This document shows, piece after piece, positions 25,777 through 33,957 of a stretch of DNA of 64,000 nucleotides (positions are counted from its first letter, which is position 1; every line of letters begins with the position of its first letter). Source of the stretch: Micromonospora sp. NBC_01699 (GTDB lineage: Bacteria; Actinomycetota; Actinomycetes; Mycobacteriales; Micromonosporaceae); NCBI RefSeq assembly GCF_036250065.1, contig NZ_CP109199.1, positions 5,270,001 through 5,334,000 of the forward strand, in the 5' to 3' direction. The translations under genes and the position numbers were made by a program. The notes below the pieces were generated by a model, which was not told the DNA's origin, searched no databases, and saw nothing but the letters and a program-made list of their open reading frames with translations.

Positions 25777-26538
25777 CTACGCCACCGGCGGTACGCGGTA
25801 CACCGAGACGTGGGAACGGGACTCGGCGGTGAACTCGGCCCCGGCCCAGTCCGCGTGCCTGCTTTCCAGCTCGAACCCGGCGAGCTGGCCCATCAGGTCG
25901 AGTTCGGCCGGCCAGATGTAGCGGTGCGGGGTACGGGACAGCTCGGCCCGCCTGCTCCGGTCGAACGTGAAATGGTGCGACACGACGTGTTGGCGCAGGA
26001 CGTCGTAGGTGTCCAGGCCGATGTAGCCGGGCTCGCAGTGCCAGACCGTGGCCTGTTGCCCGGGTGGGAGCTTGCGCAGCTCGGGCACCCACAGCTCGAT
26101 CACGAACCGGCCGCCGGGGCCGAGGTGGCGGGCAGCGTTGCGGAAGCACTCGACCTGCTCGGCCTGGGTGAGCAGGTTGGCGATCGTGTTGTAGACGAGA
26201 TAGACGAGCGCGTACGTCCCCGGCGCGGTGGTGGTCGCCATGTCGCCGACGATCACCGGGATCGTCGCCTCGTCCGCCTTCGTCCGCAACCGGTCGATCA
26301 TGGGACCGGACAGGTCGATGCCGGTGACGGAGACCCCCCGTCCGGCGAGCGGGACGGCCACCCGGCCGGTTCCGACGGCGAACTCAAGCGCCCGTCCCCC
26401 GCCCGCGAGTTCGGCGAGGCGGTCCACGGTCGGCCCGAGGACCTCGGGCGCGAACATGCCGGTCTCCGGCGTGTCGTAGCGGCGGGCGGCGTAGACGTCC
26501 CAGATCTCGTCCTGGTTCATCCCGTCAACGTCTGCCAT
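25777..26538 (-). CDS. Class I SAM-dependent methyltransferase
   Basis: 253 residues from ATG 26538 (a second ATG at 26520 is equally possible). SAM motif I is ALEFAVGTGRVAVPLAGRG and the acidic residue at the end of strand 2 is in VTGIDLSGPM; then VIVGDMATTTAPG and the post-I block YALVYLVYNTIANLLTQ. This is the typical Methyltransf_25 layout. The substrate is unknown. It is followed by YjbR on the same strand. Confidence 0.85.
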   Translation of the reverse strand: MADVDGMNQDEIWDVYAARRYDTPETGMFAPEVLGPTVDRLAELAGGGRALEFAVGTGRVAVPLAGRGVSVTGIDLSGPMIDRLRTKADEATIPVIVGDMATTTAPGTYALVYLVYNTIANLLTQAEQVECFRNAARHLGPGGRFVIELWVPELRKLPPGQQATVWHCEPGYIGLDTYDVLRQHVVSHHFTFDRSRRAELSRTPHRYIWPAELDLMGQLAGFELESRHADWAGAEFTAESRSHVSVYRVPPVA

Positions 26539-26660
26539 GGGTGTACGTGTTGTCCAACGATTTTGCGGCCCTGCGCCACGGACGCACCGGGACGTGGCCG
26601 GGCACGCCGTCGGGGCGGTCCCGCTCGATCGGGCCGGGCCACCGCCGGCCGCCGGTCCGA

Positions 26661-27254
26661 CTACGGTCGCGGCCCGACGCCGACGAGGACGGTGGTCACG
26701 ATTCTGCGTACGCCCTCGGCCTCCGGCGGGGTGCCGAACCGGTCGGCGAAGAGCAGGTGTGCGGTTCCGATCAGCATCGCCGCGAGCGTGTCGACGTCGG
26801 CATCGGCCGTGATGCGACCCAGGTCCCGTTCCTCGACCAGGTAGGCGGCGACCAGCTCCGCGGCCTCGGTCAGCACCGGGACACCGGCCGGCAGGTCCCG
26901 GCGCAGTCGGGCCCGCAGTTCGTCGCGGGCGGTGATCAGACCGACGATCGCCACGGCGGCCGACTCGAACAGGGCGGTCAGCGCGGCGGTGAGGTTGTCG
27001 GCGACGGTGCCGGTTCCGGCGGACCCGCGCAGAGCGCCGGTCCGCGCGTCGATCCGGCCGATCCGGTCCAGTACGAAGTCGGTGAGGAAGGCGTCGAAGT
27101 CGGCGAAGTGCCGGTGCAGGACGCCCTTGGCGCAGCCCGCCTCCGTGGTGACCGCCCGACTGGTCAGGGCGTTGCGGCCGTCCCGCAGCAGCACCCGCTC
27201 GGCGGCGTCGAACAGCTGCTCGCGTACGTCGCGGATGGCCACCCCGGTCGGCAC
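26661..27254 (-). CDS. TetR-family repressor
   Basis: 197 residues from GTG 27254 (GGGGA 6-7 bases upstream). The N-terminal TetR helix-turn-helix is seen at LFDAAERVLLRDGRNALTSR ... TTEAGCAKGVLHRHFADFD. The C-terminal ligand domain is of the common actinomycete type. The gene downstream on the same strand is the methyltransferase, 120 bases away with no feature between them, which makes it a possible target. Confidence 0.88.
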   Translation of the reverse strand: MPTGVAIRDVREQLFDAAERVLLRDGRNALTSRAVTTEAGCAKGVLHRHFADFDAFLTDFVLDRIGRIDARTGALRGSAGTGTVADNLTAALTALFESAAVAIVGLITARDELRARLRRDLPAGVPVLTEAAELVAAYLVEERDLGRITADADVDTLAAMLIGTAHLLFADRFGTPPEAEGVRRIVTTVLVGVGPRP

Positions 27255-27341
27255 CGCGCGTCCCCCGCTTTCGTGACATCCGGCCCACCCGAATCAACGG
27301 TGGGCGCTCGCCCACTTTACCGCCCGGCCGGGCAACCGCGA

Positions 27342-28151
27342 TCAGAGCGGGTCGTCGCGGCCCAGTTCCCAGAAGGCGACGGCGGCAGCCGCGGCCACGT
27401 TCAACGAGTCGACCCCACGGCGCATGGGGATGGACACCTTCACGTCGCTGGCGGCCTGCGCCGCCGCCGTGAGGCCGGGGCCCTCCGCGCCCAGCAGCAG
27501 CGCCGCCCGCTCCCGCTGCGCCGGGGTGAGCCGCTGCATCGGTACGGCGTCCGGCGCCGGCGTCATGGCGAGCACGGTGAAGCCCGCCTCCCTGACCTGG
27601 TCCAGGCCCGCCGGCCACCGCTCGAACTTGGCGTACGGGACCGCGAAGACCTCCCCCATGCTGACCCGTACGCTGCGCCGGTAGAGCGGATCGGCGCAGG
27701 TCGGTGACAGCAGGACGGCGTCTATGCCGAGCGCCGCCGCGCCCCGGTAGATCGCGCCGAGGTTGGTGTGGTTGTTCACGTCTTCGAGGATCACCACCCG
27801 GCGGGCGGCGGCGAGCACCTCGGCCACGGTCGGCAGCTCCCGTCGGTGGAACGAGGCGAGCACGCCCCGGTGCACGTGGAAGCCGGTCGCCCGTTCCAGC
27901 ACGTCGGGGCTGGCGGCGTAGACCGGGGCCTCCCCGGTGTCCAGGTCACCGAGCTGGTCGACCCGCTTGGCGTCCACCAGGAACGAGCGCGGCGGGTAGC
28001 CGGCCCGTATCGCCCGGCGCAGGACCAGTTCACCTTCGGCGATGAACAGTCCGTGCGGCGGTTCCCAGCGGGTACGCAACTCGACGTCGGTGAGCGCCCG
28101 GTAGTCGGCGATCCGCTCGTCGTCGGGGTCGATGATCTCGTGGACAGGCAC
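27342..28151 (-). CDS. TrmH/SpoU-family RNA 2'-O-methyltransferase
   Basis: 269 residues from GTG 28151; the longer frame to 28292 is Arg-rich and not supported. An N-terminal RNA-binding substrate domain (FIAEGELVLRRAIRAGYPP) is followed by the knotted SPOUT domain with motif 1 (ILEDVNNHTNLGAIYRGAAA), motif 2 (LLGAEGPGLT) and motif 3 (VSIPMRRGVDSLNVAAAAAVAF). It methylates a ribose in rRNA or tRNA; the exact site is not predictable. In resistance-associated relatives the target is 23S rRNA, but nothing here points that way. Confidence 0.9.
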   Translation of the reverse strand: MPVHEIIDPDDERIADYRALTDVELRTRWEPPHGLFIAEGELVLRRAIRAGYPPRSFLVDAKRVDQLGDLDTGEAPVYAASPDVLERATGFHVHRGVLASFHRRELPTVAEVLAAARRVVILEDVNNHTNLGAIYRGAAALGIDAVLLSPTCADPLYRRSVRVSMGEVFAVPYAKFERWPAGLDQVREAGFTVLAMTPAPDAVPMQRLTPAQRERAALLLGAEGPGLTAAAQAASDVKVSIPMRRGVDSLNVAAAAAVAFWELGRDDPL

Positions 28152-28408
28152 CCGCCGATTCTCGCCGTACCGGTGGCCGGGTCTCCTGGCGGGGTGCGGG
28201 CGGCCGACCGCGACGGTGACCACCCACCGGGCCAACTCGCCGGACACCCCTACGAGCACGTTTGCGCAGCTCATGATGCCTGACTTGGTCACAAAACAGG
28301 CACGGATCGTCGCGATCTATACAGAGTGCTTCCGGACAGCTACATATCGGGCGTTGGCTGGGGCTGGGCAGATCGCCAGACCCGGACCGACCGTCGAAGG
28401 GAACCACC

Positions 28409-28684
28409 ATGGCTGCTCCGACCATCACCAGCGCCACGTTGAACAAGAGCGCCTACGCCCCGGGCGAGATCATGATCCTGACCGTGGTGGGTGCCGACGC
28501 CGACGAGGAAATGATCGAGATCACCCTGTCCGTACGCAGCCGGGCCACCGGCGCCACCTCGGTACCGGTGGTGGTGCCGACCATCCTGGACGAGTTGCAG
28601 ACGGTCGCCACCGACTCCGGCACCCGCACCTGGACCCAGATCGCCCGTACGGGTGCCACCTTCGTCCTCACCAGCGTCGCGTGA
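28409..28684 (+). CDS. Small Ig-like/beta-sandwich protein of unknown function
   Basis: 91 residues; ATG 28409 with GAAGGG about 8 bases upstream. It has no signal peptide. The sequence (APTITSATLNKSAYAPGEIM; LTVVGADADEEMIEITLSV) alternates like an Ig-type beta-sandwich. Its last part (SVRSRATGATSVPVVV) resembles the first 20 residues of the next protein (TVRLRNTASGVLSAPVTV), so the pair may come from a duplicated or split domain. Its stop overlaps the next start (TGATG), so the genes are coupled. Confidence 0.65.
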   Translation: MAAPTITSATLNKSAYAPGEIMILTVVGADADEEMIEITLSVRSRATGATSVPVVVPTILDELQTVATDSGTRTWTQIARTGATFVLTSVA

Positions 28685-29619
28685 TGGCCAGCGTCACCGT
28701 ACGGCTGCGGAACACGGCCTCCGGTGTGCTCTCGGCACCGGTCACCGTGCAGTACGAGATCGGCATCACTCACGGGCAGCAGCTCACCCGGACCAACATC
28801 GGCCCGACCGGTCCACTGGTCGCCTCGGGCCCGATCGTCACCACCCGTGACGGCCAGGTGTTCGAGAACCTCGACATCGCCGGCTACCTGGACGTACGCC
28901 ACGACGTGACGCTGAGCAACTGCCAGATCGTCGGCAGCCTCGACCAGGGCAACGCCGCGTACACCATCAAGCACCAGCGGGATCTGGGCCGGAAGCTGAC
29001 CCTGCGCAACTGCCGGATCATCACCCGCTCGCCGAACACGAAGAGCCTGGCGTCCTGGGGCAACGGTCAGACCGACGCGACCGACACCCTCTTCCTCGGC
29101 GGCACGGACAACGTCTACCTCAAACCGGGCACCGCGCCCGCGACCGGGTTCGCGCACACCTTCACCCGCTGCTGGTTCGGCGACGTGCAGCGGTATCCGG
29201 GCAGCCACTCCGACTGCGTCCAGGTCGACGGCGGCATCGGCGGCGTGCTGCTCGACCGCTGCTCGATCAACAGCTTCAGTCTCCAGACCGGGGAGGACCC
29301 GACAACCGCGCAGGCGTCGGTCGACTCGCGGGCGTCCGGCGGGCTCATCCTGACCTACCAGTCGAGCGTCCCGGACCAGATCCGGCGGGTACACCTGGTC
29401 GACTCCTACCTCGACGGGGGCAACTACACCCTCGACACCGCCCCGCCGGACGGCCCGCTGCCGACCGACGTCGTGCTCACCGGCAACACCTTCGGGCTGC
29501 ACCATACCTACGGGCCGATCCACACCGCGTCGGGCCAGACCACGCAGAACAACACCTGGGCGATGTCCGGGGTGACGACCACCGGCCGGGTGGTGGTGGC
29601 CGGCCAGCCGGTGGAATAG
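28684..29619 (+). CDS. Right-handed beta-helix protein, phage-tailspike-like
   Basis: 311 residues, starting at the ATG that shares a base with the previous stop. After an Ig-like start it runs as repeated short strands rich in Asn/Asp turns (VFENLDIAGYLDVRHDVTLSNCQIVGS; LTLRNCRIITRSP; VLLDRCSINSF; VHLVDSYLDGGNYTLD; VVLTGNTFG), as in parallel beta-helices of pectate lyases and tailspikes. No signal peptide is present. Conserved acidic pairs (HSDCVQVDGG) could form a sugar-binding groove, but a catalytic call is not justified. It converges on the pectate lyase gene. Confidence 0.7.
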   Translation: MASVTVRLRNTASGVLSAPVTVQYEIGITHGQQLTRTNIGPTGPLVASGPIVTTRDGQVFENLDIAGYLDVRHDVTLSNCQIVGSLDQGNAAYTIKHQRDLGRKLTLRNCRIITRSPNTKSLASWGNGQTDATDTLFLGGTDNVYLKPGTAPATGFAHTFTRCWFGDVQRYPGSHSDCVQVDGGIGGVLLDRCSINSFSLQTGEDPTTAQASVDSRASGGLILTYQSSVPDQIRRVHLVDSYLDGGNYTLDTAPPDGPLPTDVVLTGNTFGLHHTYGPIHTASGQTTQNNTWAMSGVTTTGRVVVAGQPVE

Positions 29620-29660
29620 CCACCAGCCACCACACCCGTCCGCGGCCGACGGGCCGGTTC

Positions 29661-31397
29661 CTACGGGACGATGTCCGCGCCGCCGACGCCGGCGCCCGCC
29701 GACGGCGGGGTGGAGGACGCTGATCCGGCCGAATAGCTGTACGGCGGTGCGGCGACGCTGCCGTCGGCGCGCAGCCAGTCCTCCATCGTCTTGCCGCTGT
29801 CGTTGGCCCGGGTGATCGTGGCCGGGTCGTAGAAGTTACTGCCGGTCCAGGTGAGCCGGGCGTTGCCGAAGTCCTCGGTGATGGTCTTCGCACCCTCGAC
29901 GTAGTTGCTCTCGGCGTAGATCCTGCCCTCGACACCGAGGCCGATGAAGTAGTCGTCGACGCTCACGTAGTTGGCGTACACGTGGGCGTAGCCGAACCGG
30001 ACCCGGGGGTGGCGGGTGTTGGACCCGTCGAACCAGTTGTGGTGGTACGTGACCCGCAGGTAGCCGGTGTCCTGGGCGGCGTTGCTGTCGCTGTGACCGA
30101 GCAGCATCGACTTGTCCGTGCCGGCGTACCGGTTGTAGGAGACGGTGGCGAGGTCGGAGCCGCGCTTGATGTCCACCGACCCGTCGTTGGCCGGATAGAA
30201 CGTGTTGTGGTCGATCCACACGTGGTGGGAGTAGCACTGCACGTTCACCGAGTCGTCGGCCGAGTTCCGGAACGACAGGTTCCGGATGATGACGTTCTGG
30301 ACGGGGGTGAAGCGGTCCCGCTCGGCGGGGTCGCAGAGGTCACCACCCCAGGCCACCTCCTCCGGCCCCCAGCCGTTGACGTCGAGCCCGAAACCGCTGA
30401 TCGTCGCGGTCGAACCGACCCCGATGATGGTCTTGTTCGAGCCGACGTCGAGCATCGCGTCGCCGCCGCCGGTGATGGTGCCCGACACCCGCACGATCCG
30501 GGGTACGTCGTCGGCCACGGCCGCCGCGAGCTGCGCGTAGTTGCCGACCGTCACCGTGGCACCGCCGGTCCCACCGTTCGTGCCGGTACGGCCGTAGCCG
30601 CTCAGGGTGGCGAAGCCGACCAGGCCGTTCGCGCTGCCCGGCGGGCCCGTGGGCGGCGGTGTCGGGGTCCCGGTGGCCGGTGGTGTGGGGGTGGGCGTGC
30701 CGGGACCGGTGGGGGTGGCGCTCGGGCGGGTGGGGGTGGGGGTGGGGCTGGTCGGCGGGGTGGTGCCGCCGGTGGTGACCACGACGTCGTCGAAGGACGC
30801 GGAGGCGTACGAGGTCTGGAAGCCGATCCGGCCGGAGGCCGACACGGAACTGGAGCCGGAGGCGACCTGGGCACCGTCGATCGAGCCGCTGACGGTCGAG
30901 CCGGCGGTGGTGATCGAGAGCGTGTACCAGGTGCCGTTCGACACCGTACGGGTCGAGCCGCCGATGACCGTGACCGAGCTGCCCTGCACCGCCTGTAGTT
31001 CGACCCGGCCGGGCAGCAGCGCCAGTCGGTAGAAGACGGTCGAGCCGTTGGCCCGGGACAGCAGGCCGACGAAGCCGTTCGAGCCGATGCTCAGCGGCTT
31101 GACCCTGGCCTGGACGGTGTAGTCGGTCAGGGTGGTGGGTGCGTTGAACAGCCGGGCGTTCTCGGCGTCGGCCTTGGACTGCTGGGCGGCCCGTGAGCCG
31201 TCGGTGACCACCGCCCAGGTGCCGCCGGATTTCGACCAGCCGCTGATGCTGCCGTCCTCGAATCCCGCGCTGAAGACGGTAGCGGCGCTGGCCACCGGTG
31301 CGAAGAGCACCGCGCCGGCGGTGATCGCCGCGACCGCGCCGGCAACCAGGGGCCAGGTGGAACGTAACTTCGGGCGCGTGGGGACGCGTACGCCCAT
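29661..31397 (-). CDS. Secreted pectate lyase (PL1) with N-terminal beta-sandwich domain
   Basis: 578 residues; ATG 31397 follows GGGAGG at 6 bases. A signal peptide ends near ASA (residue 35-36). A LamG/concanavalin-like domain (ATVFSAGFEDG ... SASFDDVVVTT, about residues 37-205) is joined by a Pro/Thr linker to a PL1 catalytic domain. Catalytic-domain marks are HHVWIDHNTFY, the Ca-binding DGSVDIKRGSDLATVSYNR and the Arg block TRHPRVRFGYAHVYANY, all intact. It should cleave polygalacturonate outside the cell by beta-elimination. A perfect palindrome 75 bases upstream points to sugar-controlled repression. Confidence 0.92.
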   Translation of the reverse strand: MGVRVPTRPKLRSTWPLVAGAVAAITAGAVLFAPVASAATVFSAGFEDGSISGWSKSGGTWAVVTDGSRAAQQSKADAENARLFNAPTTLTDYTVQARVKPLSIGSNGFVGLLSRANGSTVFYRLALLPGRVELQAVQGSSVTVIGGSTRTVSNGTWYTLSITTAGSTVSGSIDGAQVASGSSSVSASGRIGFQTSYASASFDDVVVTTGGTTPPTSPTPTPTRPSATPTGPGTPTPTPPATGTPTPPPTGPPGSANGLVGFATLSGYGRTGTNGGTGGATVTVGNYAQLAAAVADDVPRIVRVSGTITGGGDAMLDVGSNKTIIGVGSTATISGFGLDVNGWGPEEVAWGGDLCDPAERDRFTPVQNVIIRNLSFRNSADDSVNVQCYSHHVWIDHNTFYPANDGSVDIKRGSDLATVSYNRYAGTDKSMLLGHSDSNAAQDTGYLRVTYHHNWFDGSNTRHPRVRFGYAHVYANYVSVDDYFIGLGVEGRIYAESNYVEGAKTITEDFGNARLTWTGSNFYDPATITRANDSGKTMEDWLRADGSVAAPPYSYSAGSASSTPPSAGAGVGGADIVP

Positions 31398-31472
31398 GAG
31401 GGACCTCCCTGAGGGGTGCCGGACAGTCCGGGTCCCGGGGCTGGGGACGGAGTTCCGGCAGACGGAGAAGCA

Positions 31473-31490
31473 CAGGAAAGCGCTTTCCTG
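31473..31490. promoter_or_regulatory. 18-bp perfect palindrome, LacI-type operator of the pectate lyase gene
   Basis: CAGGAAAGCGCTTTCCTG is fully self-complementary, has the central CG of LacI-family sites and sits 76 bases upstream of the lyase start, in the only AT-enriched part of the gap. The following stretch to 31614 also carries the start region of the divergent ogt gene. Confidence 0.65.
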
Positions 31491-31614
31491 AAACAGGATA
31501 GTAATCAGACGAACCAAACACGTCAATATCCCGGAAGCGTCGCGGGGGCCGCCGAGCCGCCCCGCGGCGGAGGTGGAAAGACTTACCGGAGGACAGGGAG
31601 CGAAGGAGCGGACG

Positions 31615-32238
31615 ATGGCGACGCGACACACGCTGGTCGAGACCGGCCTGGGACAGATCACGCTCGTCGCCGACGACGAGAACCTCGTCGGCCTCTACTT
31701 CCCGCACCACTGGTACCCGCCGACAGCGGAAATGCTCGGCGGGTACGTGGACGCCGACTCGGACGCCCTGTTCACCGCGACCGCCGGACAACTCCACGAG
31801 TACCTCGTCGGCGGGCGTACCGGCTTCGACATCCCGCTCGCGCTCGTCGGCAACGCCTTCCAGCAGCGGGTGTGGGCGATGCTGCGGGAGATCCCGTACG
31901 GCGCCACCACCACGTACGGCGCGCTCGCCGACGAGTTGGGCAACAGGTCGCTGGCACAGATGGTCGGGCAGGCCGTCGGCCACAACCCGGTGTCCGTACT
32001 GGTGCCGTGTCACCGAGTGGTCGGCAGGGACGGCAAACTCACCGGATACGCCGGTGGCCTACCCCGCAAACGAATGCTGCTCGACCTCGAAGAGCCACCA
32101 GCAGCACCCGCTCCCCGACTTCCCCGACGATCTTGCACTTGTGGCGCCCGAAATAGAGCCTTCATCCGGATTTGTTCACCACCACAACTGCAAGATCGTC
32201 GCGGCGTTGGGGCGGGGTGGAGGGAGTGGGGAGGGTAG
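31615..32238 (+). CDS. ogt: Methylated-DNA--protein-cysteine methyltransferase
   Basis: 207 residues; ATG 31615 has GAAGGAG upstream. The C-terminal Ada/Ogt domain has AFQQRVWAMLREIPYGATTTYGALA and the active-site block VLVPCHRVVGRDGKLTGYAGG, whose Cys takes the alkyl group from O6-alkylguanine once, irreversibly. The normal protein ends near RKRMLLDLE (about residue 160). The last roughly 37 residues (RSCTCGARNRAFIRICSPPQ and beyond) are encoded by a 77-bp palindromic element (residues 171-196) and flanking DNA. The tail is therefore an acquired extension. Confidence 0.9.
   Translation: MATRHTLVETGLGQITLVADDENLVGLYFPHHWYPPTAEMLGGYVDADSDALFTATAGQLHEYLVGGRTGFDIPLALVGNAFQQRVWAMLREIPYGATTTYGALADELGNRSLAQMVGQAVGHNPVSVLVPCHRVVGRDGKLTGYAGGLPRKRMLLDLEEPPAAPAPRLPRRSCTCGARNRAFIRICSPPQLQDRRGVGAGWREWGG
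32125..32201. repeat. 77-bp palindromic repeat, copy 1 (inside the ogt 3' end)
   Basis: Inverted arms of 22 bases (32125-32146 and 32180-32201; outer arm CGACGATCTTGCA) around a 33-base loop. It has the same length as the copy at 37036-37112 and differs at only about 7 positions, mostly in the loop. It is read through in frame by ogt. Confidence 0.85.
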
Positions 32239-32247
32239 AAGTAGGTA

Positions 32248-32847
32248 ATGGGTATTGTTTCGCCGGGTTTCCAGGGTCGGCCGAGGTCGTCGCAGCCGGC
32301 GTTGCCGCCGGGGCAGTACCTGACCGAGGATTTCCCGGTGTTGTCGGCGGGACCGACGCCTCGGGTGTCGTTGGATACCTGGGAGTTCGCGGTGACCTCG
32401 GAGGGCGGGGTCGAGCATCGGTGGTCGTGGGCGGAGATGCTGGCGTTGCCGCAGGAGACGCCGACGGTCGACATCCACTGTGTGACCCGGTGGTCGAAGT
32501 TGGGCACCAACTGGCGGGGTGTGTCGCTGGACGTCCTGCTGGGCGGGGTGGAGACGGCCGCGAAGTTCGCGTTGGTCCACTCGTACGGGGGTTACTCGAC
32601 GAACCTGCCGCTGGCGGACCTGCTCGGCGGTCAGGCGTGGATCGTGCACGAGTTCGAGGGCGGTGGGTTGCCGGCCGAGCATGGCGGTCCGGCCCGACTG
32701 CTGGTGCCGCACCTGTATTTCTGGAAGTCGGCGAAGTGGGTGCGGGGGATCGAGTTGTTGTCGACCGACGAGCCGGGTTTCTGGGAGACGGCCGGCTACC
32801 ACGACTACGGCGACCCGTGGCGCGAGCAGCGCTACCAGGGCGACTGA
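32248..32847 (+). CDS. Molybdopterin-dependent oxidoreductase (sulfite-oxidase/MsrP fold), cytoplasmic
   Basis: 199 residues. The core of the sulfite-oxidase/YedY fold is visible: the Mo-ligand Cys in TVDIHCVTRWSKLGTNWRGV, then YGGYSTNLPLADLLGG and the end block RLLVPHLYFWKSAKWVRGIELL. Unlike MsrP there is no Tat signal, so it should work in the cytoplasm. It is followed after 2 bases by a flavin reductase gene and then a zinc-ribbon gene. The reductase probably supplies or takes its electrons; the substrate is unknown. It begins just after the palindromic repeat, so its promoter is likely between 32201 and 32248 or within ogt. Confidence 0.88.
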   Translation: MGIVSPGFQGRPRSSQPALPPGQYLTEDFPVLSAGPTPRVSLDTWEFAVTSEGGVEHRWSWAEMLALPQETPTVDIHCVTRWSKLGTNWRGVSLDVLLGGVETAAKFALVHSYGGYSTNLPLADLLGGQAWIVHEFEGGGLPAEHGGPARLLVPHLYFWKSAKWVRGIELLSTDEPGFWETAGYHDYGDPWREQRYQGD

Positions 32848-32849
32848 CG

Positions 32850-33578
32850 ATGGCCATGTGGCACGTGGCCCACCTGGTGCAACGGCGCCGGGAAACCGCC
32901 ACCGCCTGCACGCTGGTGCTGGCGGTGGACGACTGGCCCGGACACGTACCCGGTCAACACGTCGACGTACGCCTCACCGCACCGGACGGCTATCAGGCCG
33001 AGCGTTCGTACTCGATCTCGTCGGCCCCGGACGGGAACACGGTCGAGTTGACCGTGCAGCGGGTGCCCGACGGCGAGGTGTCGCCGTACCTTATCGATGT
33101 TTTCTCCGTCGGCGACCCGGTGGAGATCCGCGGACCGGTCGGCGGCTGGTTTGTCTGGCGACCGACGGAACCGGCGCCGGTGCTGCTGGTCGCCGGTGGC
33201 TCGGGCATCGCGCCGCTGATGGCGATGGTCCGGGCCCGGCGGGCGACCGGCAGTGGGGTGCCGTTCCGGCTGATCTACTCGGTCCGGACGGACCGGGACG
33301 TCTACTTCGCCGACGAGTTGCGCCACCGGGCCGCCGACGACCAGGGGCTGGAGATCAGCTACGTCTACACCCGACAGGCACCGGACGGCTGGCCCGGACA
33401 ACCGCACCGGATCGGGCCCGAGGACATCCGCGAACGCGGCTGGCCACCCGAGCGCGAACCGCAGTGTTTCGTCTGCGGACCGACCGGCCTCGTGGAGGCC
33501 GTCGCCGACTCCCTGGTGGCCGTCGGTCACGACGCCCAGCGGGTCAAGACCGAACGGTTCGGCCCTACCGGAGGTTGA
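32850..33578 (+). CDS. FAD-dependent NAD(P)H oxidoreductase (ferredoxin-reductase type)
   Basis: 242 residues; ATG 32850 is 2 bases after the previous stop. FAD-binding block RSYSISSAPD, then the NAD(P)-binding block VLLVAGGSGIAPLMAMV and the C-terminal CFVCGPTGLVEAVADSL. No iron-sulfur domain is attached. Tight coupling to the molybdopterin enzyme suggests the two form an electron-transfer pair, as in other actinomycete clusters of this kind. Confidence 0.9.
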   Translation: MAMWHVAHLVQRRRETATACTLVLAVDDWPGHVPGQHVDVRLTAPDGYQAERSYSISSAPDGNTVELTVQRVPDGEVSPYLIDVFSVGDPVEIRGPVGGWFVWRPTEPAPVLLVAGGSGIAPLMAMVRARRATGSGVPFRLIYSVRTDRDVYFADELRHRAADDQGLEISYVYTRQAPDGWPGQPHRIGPEDIRERGWPPEREPQCFVCGPTGLVEAVADSLVAVGHDAQRVKTERFGPTGG

Positions 33579-33579
33579 G

Positions 33580-33864
33580 ATGACGGACCAGTACATCGAC
33601 GGGAACATGCTCGCCGGCCCGCTGCGCGAGATCTTCGCCGTCGACCTCAGCGCCGCCAGTGAGCAGTGCGCCACCTGCGGCTCGACCAGACCATTCGCCG
33701 CACTGCGGGTCTACTCGCACGCGCCGGGCCTGGTCGCCCGCTGCCCGGACTGCGAGGAGGTGGTGCTGCGCCTGGTCCGTACCCCGACGAGCGGCTGGCT
33801 GGACCTGCGCGGCGCGGTGTTCCTGCGGGTGCCGCTGCCGGCACTGGCGCCGCCGGTCCTGTGA
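33580..33864 (+). CDS. DUF6510-like zinc-ribbon protein
   Basis: 94 residues; ATG 33580 follows GGAGG within the previous stop region. Two CxxC pairs (EQCATCGSTRPFAALRVY and VARCPDCEEVVLRLV) form a likely zinc ribbon. It is the third gene of the oxidoreductase operon and probably assists it, although the family has no assigned role. A weak hairpin follows at about 33871-33893. Confidence 0.8.
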   Translation: MTDQYIDGNMLAGPLREIFAVDLSAASEQCATCGSTRPFAALRVYSHAPGLVARCPDCEEVVLRLVRTPTSGWLDLRGAVFLRVPLPALAPPVL

Positions 33865-33957
33865 GTTGGGTCTCGGTTGGACCACCGAGCCCAATACATC
33901 TGTCAGTATCGATGCGTTGTCCGGGGCGGAGAACCAGAACGACAGGGGGATTTTGTG

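Noticed and set aside
28132-28683. Upstream extension of the beta-helix frame
   Set aside because: Overlaps the small Ig-like gene in another frame; the TGATG junction at 28684 gives a natural start.
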